A stretch of DNA of 64,000 nucleotides from Psychroflexus halocasei (GCF_900107595.1 NZ_FNQF01000005.1:1-64000); one strand, 5' to 3'; shown: positions 26,865-36,292, counted from the first letter of the stretch. The notes: a model not told the origin generated them from the letters alone. Made by a program: numbers and translations.

Positions 26865-28532
26865 ATGAAAACGAAAAACTACTTATTTAACAAAAGTAAA
26901 TTAGGAAGCAGTATTTTAAGTTCCAGAATTTACGTTACGCTAGCAGCATTGCTGATAGGGAGTACAATGTTAGCTCAAACACCAGAAATGGTCAGTGGAT
27001 CACCATTAAATGCTAAAGGTTTTACTGAGCTTGGCAATAGACTATATTTTAACGGAGAAAGCTCTTCTACAGGAGACAGATGGCTTTATAGTACAACTGG
27101 AAGTAGTGCAAATATCCATTCAGGTTATGTTTCATCAGGCGCTACTGAAAATGACCCATCTAATATGATTGCCTTTAATGGACAATTAATTCACCGAGGT
27201 TATCAACCTAATTCAGGCTCAGGATATAGTTATGAATTAGCTAGTTTTAACCATACTTCGACCTATGATGTTTATGCCTTCCCAGAATTGATAAAAAACA
27301 TTAACTCTGGAGGTGATAGTAATCCTAGAGGTCTAACAGAACTTAATGGGAATTTATATTTCTCTGCTGACGATGGTATAAACGGAAGAGAATTATGGAT
27401 CACAGATGGAACTGAAGCTGGTACGCAATTACTTAAAGATATTAATACTGGGTCTCAAGATGGAAATCCTAATTCTTTTATTGAATATAATGGCAACTTG
27501 ATATTTGAAGCAGATAATGGCACAGATGGTACCGAATTATGGATCACAGATGGGACAAGCCAAGGCACTGAAATGTTAATAGATATAAGACCAGGCTCTC
27601 AAAGTTCTAACCCGCATAGATTTATTGAATTTGATAACAAAATATTTTTCACAGCTAATGATGGAACTAATGGTCGAGAATTGTGGGCTACAGACGGTAC
27701 AGCCTCTGGAACTTCTATGGTCAAAGATATGTACCCTGGACCTCAGAATATTTACCCAAGTGATTTCATCGTTTATAATGGGATGCTATATTTTAACGCT
27801 TCCAATGATGTTAATGGTAGAGAAATTTGGGTTTCAGATGGAACTCAAAGTGGAACTTCAATGTTAAAAGACCTTAATCCAGGTGGAGATTCTAGTAGTC
27901 CTACACACTTTCAAGAGCTTGACGGTTTATTATATTTTTTCGCTGATGACGGCACTGATGACGGATTATGGGTAACGGATGGTACTTCAACAGGAACAAC
28001 ACTTGTAGTTACTGTCTCTAGTATGCCATATCAAGGTATGACCAATTACGATGGTCGTCTATACTATGTAACTAATGATGCTAATGGAGACGGTAAGTTA
28101 TGGGTAACAGATGGATCTGCTTCTGGAACTGAACTAGCACCATCTCCTAACGTTGCGCCTAACGATAGTCCATTCCCTAATGGACCAGGAACTTATAACT
28201 CTGCTGTGTTTAATGGTTCATTTTACTTTACAGCAGATTATGATAACAGTGGCCTTAAACTCTATAAATTAACCACTAATAATCTTGGAATTAAAGATTA
28301 TGAAACAATTGATTTTGTTATTCACCCAAATCCAGTTGAAGATGTACTTTATTTAGAGTCTGGTTCTAATCAGATATCTGAAATTATCTTGTTCTCAATA
28401 ACAGGGCAACGTTTACAATCTTGGGAGGGGAAATCCGAAATCAATCTTTCAGAATATAACAGTGGAAATTATTTAGTAAAAATTACCACAGAAAATAACA
28501 AATCTGTTACAAAGCAAATCATTAAAAAATAA
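26865..28532 (+). CDS. ELWxxDGT-repeat protein with T9SS type A sorting domain
   Basis: A 555-residue secreted protein. An N-terminal signal region ends near MLAQ (about 38). The body is a beta-propeller-like array of six clear units containing (E/K)LWxxDG(T/S)xxGT, each about 48-60 residues, with FIEYNGNL or similar between. Residues about 475-555 form a type IX sorting domain (IHPNPVEDVLYL, ITGQRLQSW, YLVKITTENN, final KQIIKK). It should be exported by T9SS and attached to or released from the surface. Ligand unknown; such proteins are assumed to be adhesive or binding. A terminator follows. Confidence 0.9.
   Translation: MKTKNYLFNKSKLGSSILSSRIYVTLAALLIGSTMLAQTPEMVSGSPLNAKGFTELGNRLYFNGESSSTGDRWLYSTTGSSANIHSGYVSSGATENDPSNMIAFNGQLIHRGYQPNSGSGYSYELASFNHTSTYDVYAFPELIKNINSGGDSNPRGLTELNGNLYFSADDGINGRELWITDGTEAGTQLLKDINTGSQDGNPNSFIEYNGNLIFEADNGTDGTELWITDGTSQGTEMLIDIRPGSQSSNPHRFIEFDNKIFFTANDGTNGRELWATDGTASGTSMVKDMYPGPQNIYPSDFIVYNGMLYFNASNDVNGREIWVSDGTQSGTSMLKDLNPGGDSSSPTHFQELDGLLYFFADDGTDDGLWVTDGTSTGTTLVVTVSSMPYQGMTNYDGRLYYVTNDANGDGKLWVTDGSASGTELAPSPNVAPNDSPFPNGPGTYNSAVFNGSFYFTADYDNSGLKLYKLTTNNLGIKDYETIDFVIHPNPVEDVLYLESGSNQISEIILFSITGQRLQSWEGKSEINLSEYNSGNYLVKITTENNKSVTKQIIKK
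27300..28135 (+). repeat. coding ELWxxDGT repeats
   Basis: Six imperfect repeats, each ending in LWxxDGTxxGT, occupy the central part of the secreted protein gene; the DNA is divergent between units, so the array is old rather than freshly expanded. Confidence 0.75.
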
Positions 28533-28545
28533 TATAAATAATCAA

Positions 28546-28580
28546 ACTGCGGGAGCTTAGGATGAGCTTCCGTGGTTTTA
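28546..28580 (+). terminator. terminator after the ELWxxDGT gene
   Basis: ACTGCGGGAGCT (28546-28557) pairs along its whole length with AGCTTCCGTGGT (28565-28576), allowing G-U pairs, around a 7-base loop, followed by TTTAATTT. Confidence 0.75.
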
Positions 28581-28616
28581 ATTTCTTGAATCAGAATTTT
28601 TAAAAACAATTAAATC

Positions 28617-29141
28617 ATGAAAAAACAATTATCAACTATGTCATTATTAAGCTTTTTCTTTTTTAGCTTAATTTCTTTGACAAATGCACAAGCTCAAGAA
28701 ATCGATACACGCATTGGCGGTATGATTGCTTATGGTACCGAAATAGAAAATATAGGAATTGGCGCTAACGCCGAATTTGGAGTGATGGATAAATTAAGCA
28801 TCTCTCCGAGTTTTATTTACTATTTACCAAAAGAAGAAGGACCAATAAAAATGGACTGGTTTGAAGTTAATGCTAATGCTAACTACTATTTCTTAAGTGA
28901 CGATAAATTTGATGTTTATGGCTTGGGAGGTCTTAACTATAGTAGCGTTAAAGTTAGTTCCGATGCAACTTTTTTTGGAGAAAGCTATTCAGTGTCTGAC
29001 GGTCGCTTTGGTTTAAACTTAGGCGGAGGAGCAAATATGCATTTAAATAACGATAGTATCATGCCTTTTGCGGAACTCAAGTACGTCATTATCGATGGAG
29101 GACAACTTGTGTTAGCTGCAGGTGTAAAATTTAAAATTTAA
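28617..29141 (+). CDS. outer-membrane beta-barrel protein
   Basis: A 174-residue protein with a signal peptide (about 1-27, ending AQAQ) and a small barrel of alternating strands (IGIGANAEFGVMDKLSISPSF, FEVNANANYYF, LGLNLGGGANMHL) ending LVLAAGVKFKI, the terminal-aromatic pattern of outer-membrane barrels with about eight strands. It lies 12 bases before the beta-helix lipoprotein gene and may be co-transcribed with the lipoprotein series. Function unknown. Confidence 0.8.
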   Translation: MKKQLSTMSLLSFFFFSLISLTNAQAQEIDTRIGGMIAYGTEIENIGIGANAEFGVMDKLSISPSFIYYLPKEEGPIKMDWFEVNANANYYFLSDDKFDVYGLGGLNYSSVKVSSDATFFGESYSVSDGRFGLNLGGGANMHLNNDSIMPFAELKYVIIDGGQLVLAAGVKFKI

Positions 29142-29153
29142 AAAACAAAAATT

Positions 29154-30401
29154 ATGAAAAATTATCAATTTAACTTAAAACACATTTTTTATTTATTCAC
29201 TGTAAGTTTACTCATGGTAGGTTGTAGTAGTGATGATGACGGAACGCCAGATGATCCTGGAGAACCAGACCCGACAGTTGAGCCAGTTGTACTTGATTGT
29301 GATTTTTTTCAAGAAGGAAATATTCATCTTGAGAAAGTTCCTAATGCAATAGTTGATTATATTGTAACATGTGATCCTAAAATTAAAGGAGATCTTATAA
29401 TAGATGAAGGAGTAGTTATTGAATTTGAAAGAAATGCTGGATTACAAATGATTCATGACAATAACTACAAAATACAAATGAATGGTACAGTTGATAATCC
29501 AATTTTATTAACAGGCGTTGAAAAAACTAAAGGCTATTGGAGAGGCCTCTTAATGACTAGTGACGACCCTACTAATGTTATGAAACATGTAACTGTTGAA
29601 TATGCAGGACAACAAAGACCTGGAGGTTGGGGTTATGAAGGGGCTGTTATTGGCTCGTGGGGAGCAGTTATGAGTTTTGATAATTGTACGATTCAACATT
29701 GTCAAGAAATAGGGCTACACTGGGTTGGTTATTCAGCAGAATTAAATATTTACAATTCAATTTTCACAAAAAATGACCTTCCTATAAAAACTAATCCAAA
29801 TTTTATCAATTCGATTGATGAAACAAGTACATATCAAGGTAATATAAATGATTATGTAAGGTTAGAACATACCGATGTTAATAAAGATATTACATTCCAC
29901 AACATTGATGTGCCGTTTTTTTCAAATGGATTTAAGCCGTCTAATGGAGCTAAACGTACCTTTACTTTTAAACCAGGAGTTACTATATTGATGGATGCTG
30001 GTAGCCAAATGCGATTTCAAAACGCCTTTTCATATCAACATGAAACTATTATGATTGGTACTCCAGAAGATAGGATAACGATTAAAGGTAAAGAAGATGT
30101 ACCTGGTTACTGGAAAGGTTTAAGTATTGAATCAGACAGTCCACTTAATGAAATTGCTTATTTAGACATAGCTAATGCTGGACGCACAACTGCCTATCCT
30201 AATGGAGCGATAAATCTTGGCTATTCTAGTTATCTGAAAATAGAGAATGTTAATTTCATAGATTGTTTTGAATATGCAATGAGTCTAGATTACAGACAAA
30301 CAATGTTTTATTTAGAGTATGATAATTTAGTTTTAGATAATACACCAAAACTATTTTCTGATCGTCATGGAGTTGAAGTCGCAGATCCACATAATCCATA
30401 A
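29154..30401 (+). CDS. surface lipoprotein, beta-helix-like (paralogue of 32198-33544)
   Basis: A 415-residue lipoprotein: signal peptide with lipobox (LMVGC, Cys about 24) directly followed by SSDDD, a pattern matching the flavobacterial surface-export signal. The mature part alternates short strands and turns (GDLIIDEGVVIEFE, MNGTVDNPILLTG, GYWRGLLM, MKHVTVEYAG), resembling a right-handed parallel beta-helix, with two half-repeats (the GYWRGL/GYWKGL blocks). It aligns over its length with the lipoprotein at 32198. The ligand is unknown; carbohydrate or adhesive roles are possible. Confidence 0.75.
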   Translation: MKNYQFNLKHIFYLFTVSLLMVGCSSDDDGTPDDPGEPDPTVEPVVLDCDFFQEGNIHLEKVPNAIVDYIVTCDPKIKGDLIIDEGVVIEFERNAGLQMIHDNNYKIQMNGTVDNPILLTGVEKTKGYWRGLLMTSDDPTNVMKHVTVEYAGQQRPGGWGYEGAVIGSWGAVMSFDNCTIQHCQEIGLHWVGYSAELNIYNSIFTKNDLPIKTNPNFINSIDETSTYQGNINDYVRLEHTDVNKDITFHNIDVPFFSNGFKPSNGAKRTFTFKPGVTILMDAGSQMRFQNAFSYQHETIMIGTPEDRITIKGKEDVPGYWKGLSIESDSPLNEIAYLDIANAGRTTAYPNGAINLGYSSYLKIENVNFIDCFEYAMSLDYRQTMFYLEYDNLVLDNTPKLFSDRHGVEVADPHNP

Positions 30402-30482
30402 TAATTAATATTAAAATACCTTTAAGTGATTTAAACGATAAGTCTAATGATCTTAGAGGTATTAATTTATTAAATAAATACT

Positions 30483-31448
30483 ATGAAAAACTTGAAACTT
30501 AAACACCAACAATTACTTTTTTTGGTACTTATTAGTTTAAGTCTTTCTTGTAGCATGCTTATTTATTCACAAAATCTAGAAGGTCATTGGATTGCCGCCG
30601 GAGATAAAGGGCCTTTGTTACAATTCACTAAAGATAGTCTGCTAATTAATAATTTAGATAAACGCATAGATGCAAAACCATACTTTGTAAAGGACGATCT
30701 CATAAATGTAGGTGAAAGCAAAGTTTTAAAGCTTAAATTCATAAATCATAACAGATTACGCGCTGTAAAAGATCAATCAAATGCTGCAAAAGACATTATC
30801 AAGCTTCAACCTACAAAAACAAATTTAACAAAGCCTGAGATACAAAATACAGAGTACTTCATCCCTAATGATCCTCATCATAAAACATTTAAATTTAATA
30901 AAGCTTTCGATGACTCTAATAAAATAATCAAATTAGAAAAAATAGGATCTACTTATTTTTTATCACAATACATCAATGATGATAGAAAAAATTATGTGCC
31001 TATTGAAAGCTTAACTTCTGATGAAATAGTGATAAACATTTCACCTGAAAAAAAGATGGTTTTAAAAGCTAAAAATACGGATGGAAGCTCTGTTAATGAC
31101 AATACTTCTTTTTCTTCTCGTAATGGAATAAATATCGCAGAAATAATCATAGGTAAATGGTTTTATAAACGTTTAGCTGGCAGACCAAGCTTATCAAAGT
31201 GCACTAAAAAAACTTTCTTTCTTTTTAAAAAAGATCTAAGCTTACAAATAAAACCCTATGCAGAAAATTTTGATAACGGAAAATGCATTGAGGGCTCAAT
31301 CATAGACAGAACTTATGAAATTCTAGAGAACAATCAAATCAAAGTTTTCCAAAATGGAAAATCAGAAATTTGGAAGATACAAGCGCTTACAAAAACAGAG
31401 CTCGTTGTAGAAAAAAACGATAGAGTACTGACGCTAACAAAAGAATAG
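30483..31448 (+). CDS. secreted protein with lipocalin-like C-terminal domain
   Basis: A 321-residue protein with a signal peptide (about 1-30). Its first part starts NLEGHWIAAGDKGPLLQFTKDSL and its last part (about 220-321) has IIGKWFYKR, a CTKKTFFLF strand and TYEILENNQIKVF...EIWKIQALTKTELVV, the GKW/strand pattern of lipocalin-like domains. Two related barrel modules may be present. A Cys in LSCSM within the hydrophobic part could be a lipobox, with YSQ an alternative cleavage site. No specific family is recognised. Confidence 0.6.
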   Translation: MKNLKLKHQQLLFLVLISLSLSCSMLIYSQNLEGHWIAAGDKGPLLQFTKDSLLINNLDKRIDAKPYFVKDDLINVGESKVLKLKFINHNRLRAVKDQSNAAKDIIKLQPTKTNLTKPEIQNTEYFIPNDPHHKTFKFNKAFDDSNKIIKLEKIGSTYFLSQYINDDRKNYVPIESLTSDEIVINISPEKKMVLKAKNTDGSSVNDNTSFSSRNGINIAEIIIGKWFYKRLAGRPSLSKCTKKTFFLFKKDLSLQIKPYAENFDNGKCIEGSIIDRTYEILENNQIKVFQNGKSEIWKIQALTKTELVVEKNDRVLTLTKE

Positions 31449-31559
31449 GAAAGTATAAAAGCGATTTATAAAATTCAATTTTGAGGCAAAAAAATGAAAA
31501 CACAACAATCAAATTATAACAAGAATAGATTTAAAATTTAACTCTAAAACCCTTTAAAA

Positions 31560-32174
31560 ATGAAACCAGTTCAGCTTAAATTCAAAACTATGTTATTCTT
31601 ACTCGTCGTGGGTTGCACTCTGAGCAGTTGCAATAAAAAAGGAGTACTTGTTGAAAGCCGTTTTTTGAAAGATGCAGAAGGCTGGAAAATAATAGGTGAT
31701 GCTCAAGGGGGGAATGGGGAACAAGTCGAATCTTCCTATTCGCCAGATGACGGTGTGCAAAACGGCCATATTCATGCTAAAGACAATGCTACAGGAGGAA
31801 CGTGGTACTTCTCAGCTCCTAAAGATTATCTTGGTAATCACAACGATTTTTATGAGGCGAGCCTCAGTTTTAATCTGTCTCAAAAGTCAGCAATGAACAG
31901 TCAGTTTAAAAACAATGATATCATTTTTAAAAATGGAGAAAAGAAGATAAGCTATCAATTTAAAAGCTATCCAGGGGAAGACTGGACCGCTTATAGTGTT
32001 CCAATTCATGAAGATAGTGGTTGGATGAAAGGAAATTTTGACAGTGAAAAACCCGCTACCAAAGCAGATATAAAAGCTGTGCTGTCTAATGTGACCGAAT
32101 TTTGGATTCGTGGCGAATATGAAAGTGGAGGTGACGAAGGCAGTTTGGATGAAGTCGAAATATCTAAAAAATAA
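31560..32174 (+). CDS. lipoprotein with laminin B (domain IV)-like domain
   Basis: A 204-residue lipoprotein (lipobox LSSCN, Cys about 24). The mature part follows the laminin B pattern: DAEGWKIIGDAQGG, then GGTWYFSAPKDYLGN, YEASLSFNLSQ, a strand-rich middle, EDWTAYSVPIHEDSGW, then VTEFWIRGEYESGGDEGSLDEVEI. The aligned order of aP-xx-yLG, l-i-rGEy and LDeV is characteristic, so I assign it by pattern memory rather than search. Such domains are mostly known from extracellular-matrix proteins and some bacterial secreted enzymes. Its leader resembles that of the next gene. Confidence 0.65.
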   Translation: MKPVQLKFKTMLFLLVVGCTLSSCNKKGVLVESRFLKDAEGWKIIGDAQGGNGEQVESSYSPDDGVQNGHIHAKDNATGGTWYFSAPKDYLGNHNDFYEASLSFNLSQKSAMNSQFKNNDIIFKNGEKKISYQFKSYPGEDWTAYSVPIHEDSGWMKGNFDSEKPATKADIKAVLSNVTEFWIRGEYESGGDEGSLDEVEISKK

Positions 32175-32197
32175 ATAATCTTAAAAACCTTCTAAAA

Positions 32198-33544
32198 ATG
32201 AATACGTTTCAACTAAAATTCAAACCGGTATTAATCTTGTGTTTAATCGGTTTCGTCGTTGCCAGTTGTGGTAATGATGAGAAGAGTGAGAGCAGTGACT
32301 CAGAGAAAGATTCTGGTAAAGTAGAACAAACCTCAATATTAAAAAATGATAAAGAGAATAAAGATTCTAAATTATCCAAGAAAGCTAATTCGCGAATCGC
32401 TATTGAGGAAGATGACGAAACGAGCCCCGAGTCACCAGAAGGGAATACCGCTCCAATCGCATTAGACTGTGATTATTTTAGAAAAAATCCCAATACAGTC
32501 TTGATAAACAATCTTGATTCTACTGTAGATTATATGATATCTTGTATGACTAGAATAGATGGAAAACTAATAATCGAAGAAGGGGTAGTTATCGCATTTG
32601 ATCAAGACGCAGGAATGTATTTTACTGATAAGTCGACTTTTAAAATGCAAGGTACCGCCGAGAAACCCATTATCTTGACAGGGAAAGAACAAACGAAAGG
32701 CTTTTGGAATGGCGTTCTTAGCAAAAGCTCTAGCTCAAATAACAAAATGAGCCACGTAACCATCGATTATGCAGGAGGCTCAAAAGCAGCCTTAGAAATT
32801 GATAATGAAGACAGCAGTTTAAAACTTGAGCATTGTACGCTTTCAAATAGTAAAAACTATGGGATGATTGTACATGATAATGTCGGAAAAGATGTGCATA
32901 ATATCTTTATGGAAAACTGCACATTTACTAAAAATAAAATTCCATTTAAAACAGACGCAAGTCGCTTGAGATTATTTAATGGAACCAATAGTTTTTCAGG
33001 AAACGATGAAGATTACATTGATCTTAATGGCGGAACACTATACGGCGACGCAACATGGGCAAACTTAAATGTGCCTTATTTTCTTCAAAGTGATTTTAGG
33101 TACAGAGACGGCGTGCTAACTGTAGAAGCTGGTACTGAGATCGTAATGCCAGCTCAAAGTTGGATGCATTTACAAGATAAAGCTTCTTTAGTGATGGTAG
33201 GCACAGAAGAAGACCCCATCATCATCCGTGGTGAACATGATGTTCCTGGTTTTTGGAATCAACTGACTATTGATTCTAGCAGTCCGCTTAATGAAATTGG
33301 ACATGTTGTTTTTAAAAATGCAGGACAAACGACTAAGAAACCAAATGGGGCAGTTTTTTTAAAAAGATCAAAATACCTCAAAATTCATGATGTAGTTTTT
33401 AGCAAGTGCTTTGCTTATGGTGTAAGCATACAAGATTTAAACAAATCACATTTGGAATATGCTAATTTAAAATTAGACAATACCTCTAAATTATTTTCTG
33501 ATTGGAGAGGACAAGAAATATCTGTGCCTGATAATTTGCAGTAA
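32198..33544 (+). CDS. lipoprotein, beta-helix-like (paralogue of 29154-30401)
   Basis: A 448-residue lipoprotein with lipobox VASCG (about 25), a long Ser/Glu/Lys-rich linker (about 26-85) and a beta-helix-like body parallel to that at 29154: LDCDYFRKNP, GKLIIEEGVVIAFDQDAGM, MQGTAEKPIILTGKEQTKGFWNGVL, MSHVTIDYAGG, then a second GFWNQL block and KLFSDWRGQE at the end. It lacks the CSSDDD start of its paralogue, so it may sit on the periplasmic side. It lies 23 bases after the laminin-B-like gene, in the same transcript. Confidence 0.75.
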   Translation: MNTFQLKFKPVLILCLIGFVVASCGNDEKSESSDSEKDSGKVEQTSILKNDKENKDSKLSKKANSRIAIEEDDETSPESPEGNTAPIALDCDYFRKNPNTVLINNLDSTVDYMISCMTRIDGKLIIEEGVVIAFDQDAGMYFTDKSTFKMQGTAEKPIILTGKEQTKGFWNGVLSKSSSSNNKMSHVTIDYAGGSKAALEIDNEDSSLKLEHCTLSNSKNYGMIVHDNVGKDVHNIFMENCTFTKNKIPFKTDASRLRLFNGTNSFSGNDEDYIDLNGGTLYGDATWANLNVPYFLQSDFRYRDGVLTVEAGTEIVMPAQSWMHLQDKASLVMVGTEEDPIIIRGEHDVPGFWNQLTIDSSSPLNEIGHVVFKNAGQTTKKPNGAVFLKRSKYLKIHDVVFSKCFAYGVSIQDLNKSHLEYANLKLDNTSKLFSDWRGQEISVPDNLQ

Positions 33545-33639
33545 ATCTCTGATTTTAAAACTTTTATTTATATCAGATTTGAGTGGAGTCCAAGCTAAAT
33601 AACTTAAAAAACAATGATGAATTTAAAAACCATTAAATT

Positions 33640-34194
33640 ATGAAAACAAACTTTTAAAAAATCAGAAATATTAATTTGATAGCATGTCTTGTACTTATTG
33701 TCACTTTAAGTTCATGCCAAGAAGAAAAAAAAGGCAGTTACTTTGGTTCTAGTCAACGTGACGATATTGGCGAACTCATCACTAAAGAAAATATTCGAGA
33801 TGTATTTGATTTAAGTAATGATGTTGTTATTGAAAAGAAAGTTAAAAAAGATGCAATAACTTCTTATGACTGGGAGTCACCTGAAACAAAAAAATTGTTT
33901 TATTCTATTAAACTTAATTTCTCAAAAGGAAATCGACGAAGCAGTAGTAAGATTGATAAAGTGTGGGAAACACAAAATAAGTTTTTAGAAAAACACAATC
34001 CTCAAGAAGTATGAGGTATAGGCGATAAAGCTTCTTGGAGTGAAATGGGAGGAGGACAACTTCGCGTAGCAGCGGATGGATATATCTTCTTCGTGTCTTT
34101 CTATATCACACCTAGAAAGGACAATCCTTTAGAAGCTCAAGAAATGATAGATAAGACCAAATCTTTAGCAAACCGGGTGATCAAAAAGATGTAA
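33640..34194 (+). pseudogene. broken lipoprotein gene (paralogue of 35640-36254)
   Basis: A 185-codon frame aligns from end to end with the intact 204-residue lipoprotein at 35640 but has two in-frame stops: TAA at 33655-33657 (codon 6, inside the signal peptide) and TGA at 34012-34014 (after QEV; the intact copy reads KVSGVGDKATW). After the TGA the frame goes on GIGDKASWSEMGGGQLRV and ends IKKM, TAA. Both Cys of the intact copy (KDIC and SSCSYDW) are replaced (DDIG, ITSYDW). The internal piece 33676-34014 stays open and could be mistaken for a short gene. Confidence 0.85.
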
Positions 34195-34240
34195 AACTTC
34201 AACTCTCTTTTAAAAGTTAAACTTCCATAAAACAACTATC

Positions 34241-34834
34241 ATGAAATATTTTAAAAAAACTTCTTATTTAATTCTATTAATAGCCCTAAGCTTTTTAGTA
34301 GGCTGTACTAGTGATGACGACTCCAATCCGTCAAATCCGAGAGGAAGTCAACTTGAATTTGCAGGTGATCCACATACATACAATTTTACAATTACTGGAG
34401 GAGAAATAGCTGGCGATTACATTGGTGAAATAGAAAACGATTTAACCGTCACCGAATTGTTGCTCGCTAATTATTCTGCTTACATGCAATTCGGTAATGA
34501 AAAGGATATAAGCTTAAATATTTTTAAAGAGAACCTTATTATTGGTGGTAGTTTTAACTATGCAAACGGAACTATTGGAAGTTTAGATAACAATGCTTCA
34601 AATTTAAGTTTCCAGTTTGAGCCCTCAGCCATTAGATATAATAGTGTCTCTGGTAGTATGCAATTATCAGAAGTTGATTTTACAGATTCTCTTGGTATAA
34701 ATACAGCTTACACAGGATTAGCTGCTTATGAAATTTCTTTTAACGGAACTTTTATCAACGCATTAAATGGTAGTGAAGTACAGATAGAGGGACCCATAAA
34801 AGTGAATTTTCCAGAAAATGTAGAGCAGTATTGA
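34241..34834 (+). CDS. small surface lipoprotein (full-length paralogue of 36293-36580)
   Basis: A 197-residue lipoprotein (lipobox LVGCT, Cys 22, then SDDD). The mature part is beta-rich (HTYNFTITGGEIAGDYIG, IGSLDNNASNLSFQFEP) and ends SLGINTAYTGLAAYEISFNGTF and KVNFPENVEQY. The gene at 36293 carries the same N- and C-terminal parts with the middle removed. No known domain is recognised. It lies 46 bases after the pseudogene, and the order pseudogene-this gene mirrors the order 35640-36293, as expected of a duplicated pair. Confidence 0.75.
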   Translation: MKYFKKTSYLILLIALSFLVGCTSDDDSNPSNPRGSQLEFAGDPHTYNFTITGGEIAGDYIGEIENDLTVTELLLANYSAYMQFGNEKDISLNIFKENLIIGGSFNYANGTIGSLDNNASNLSFQFEPSAIRYNSVSGSMQLSEVDFTDSLGINTAYTGLAAYEISFNGTFINALNGSEVQIEGPIKVNFPENVEQY

Positions 34835-34967
34835 TCATTGTAATTATGGCTAAGCGCAATTTGATAAATATACAAAAGAATCGTTTTCGTGATTTTGAGA
34901 TGATGCGTCACTCAATAGCCAAGAAACACACAAAAATTAATTATAAAAATAACTAAAACCACTTAAA

Positions 34968-35582
34968 ATGAAAGCTTTAAAAAATCAATTCAAAACAATC
35001 CTTTTTTTATTAATAGTTGGCGCCATATCTGTCGGTTGTAGCAGCGACGATGATATTGGTGACAATGGTGGTGAGCCAAGTATAAATGAAGGAAATGCAT
35101 CGGCAGTCATTAACGTTGATAATCAGATAATCGAATTCTCATCTGAAACCGATAATAGTTTTGCGACAATAACTCAATTTGAAATAGAAGGAAATGAAAT
35201 CGATAAATTAACAATCATTATGGCCGATGATAATTCAGGTTTAATGATAGCAGTAGAGGTTGCACCTGCTCCCAACAGCCCAATGAACTATGATTTAAGT
35301 AATGTGGGCTTTGGCCAAGACTACATGTTAACGGCCACTGTACTTCTTGATGGAGAAAATTCATCTGAGACAGATATTTACGGAGTTGGTTCTTATAGTC
35401 AAGATGGGGAATTGACACAAAGTCAAGGTTTATTTAAAATTACATCCATAACAAACACCACTATTAAAGGGACATTCAACATGACGTTGTATAATAGTTA
35501 TAGTCCAAATGATGATTTTAACACCAAAGAATTGACAGTAACAGAAGGAGAGTTTGAATTACCAATAGTTGATATAAACTAG
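34968..35582 (+). CDS. small lipoprotein with CSSDDD terminus
   Basis: A 204-residue lipoprotein (lipobox ISVGC, Cys 24, followed by SSDDD, a predicted surface-export signal). The mature beta-rich domain (NASAVINVDNQIIEFSS, NEIDKLTIIMADDNSGLMIAVEV, TTIKGTFNMTLYN) resembles small DUF6252-like Bacteroidetes lipoproteins, but I would not insist on that family. It lies between the two copies of the duplicated lipoprotein pair. Its leader (FKTILFLLIVG) is close to that of the gene at 31560. Confidence 0.7.
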   Translation: MKALKNQFKTILFLLIVGAISVGCSSDDDIGDNGGEPSINEGNASAVINVDNQIIEFSSETDNSFATITQFEIEGNEIDKLTIIMADDNSGLMIAVEVAPAPNSPMNYDLSNVGFGQDYMLTATVLLDGENSSETDIYGVGSYSQDGELTQSQGLFKITSITNTTIKGTFNMTLYNSYSPNDDFNTKELTVTEGEFELPIVDIN

Positions 35583-35639
35583 ACTTATAGCTTACTTATA
35601 TTATTTCTAGCATTTTTTTCATCCAACATAAATTTAATT

Positions 35640-36254
35640 ATGAAAACACTTTTTAAATTATCCAGAACTACCAAGATTATGCTAGCTGTTTTTTTGATAA
35701 GCATATCAGTTTCGTGCAAAGATAAAAAAACTCAAAAGGACCAACCGAAACAGCTTGATCAAATAGAAGAACTAGAAAATGAGGAAAGTTTTGCTGGTTC
35801 CAGTAAACGTAAAGATATCTGTCAACTTATAACCGAGGAAGATGTCCGTGGTGTTTTTTCGCTTTCGGATAATGTAGAAATAAAGCAAAAGAAAAATAGA
35901 AGTTCATCATGTTCTTATGATTGGGAAGCGACAGGCGAAAAATTTGAGCGATATACCGTTTTATTGAATTTTGCAAAAGGAAAAAAGCGAACTAATAGTC
36001 AAATCGATAAAATTTGGAAAAACCAAAATTCAACGGTCTATAAAAATCGTGAGTTACAAAAAGTTTCTGGAGTAGGCGATAAAGCTACTTGGAGTAATCT
36101 TGGTGGTGGACAACTTCGCGTATCCAGCGATGGATTTATCTTTTACGTTTCTCATTCCGTGATGGTCATGCCAGGAAAAGATAAACCTAATGATACAAAA
36201 GAGATGATTGATAGAACGAAAGATTTAGCCAGCAGAGTGATAGCTGAGATGTGA
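35640..36254 (+). CDS. small lipoprotein, intact copy of the broken gene at 33640
   Basis: A 204-residue lipoprotein with lipobox ISVSCK and a charged linker. The mature domain has KDICQLITEEDVRGVF, then SSCSYDWEATG, a basic KGKKRTNSQIDKIWKNQN helix, VSGVGDKATWSNLGGGQLRV and IFYVSHSV. The two Cys could form a disulfide. The Ic-LiT-xxDV and C-x-Y-W pattern recalls DUF3558-like lipoproteins, which is only a resemblance. Function unknown; the second copy is a pseudogene. Confidence 0.7.
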   Translation: MKTLFKLSRTTKIMLAVFLISISVSCKDKKTQKDQPKQLDQIEELENEESFAGSSKRKDICQLITEEDVRGVFSLSDNVEIKQKKNRSSSCSYDWEATGEKFERYTVLLNFAKGKKRTNSQIDKIWKNQNSTVYKNRELQKVSGVGDKATWSNLGGGQLRVSSDGFIFYVSHSVMVMPGKDKPNDTKEMIDRTKDLASRVIAEM

Positions 36255-36292
36255 CCTTATTTTAATAATTAAAATTTAATTCTATCAAAACC

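Noticed and set aside
33676-34014. A 112-residue gene
   Set aside because: It is the middle part of a longer disrupted copy (33640-34194); it would start at TTG inside the signal peptide and end at a nonsense codon.
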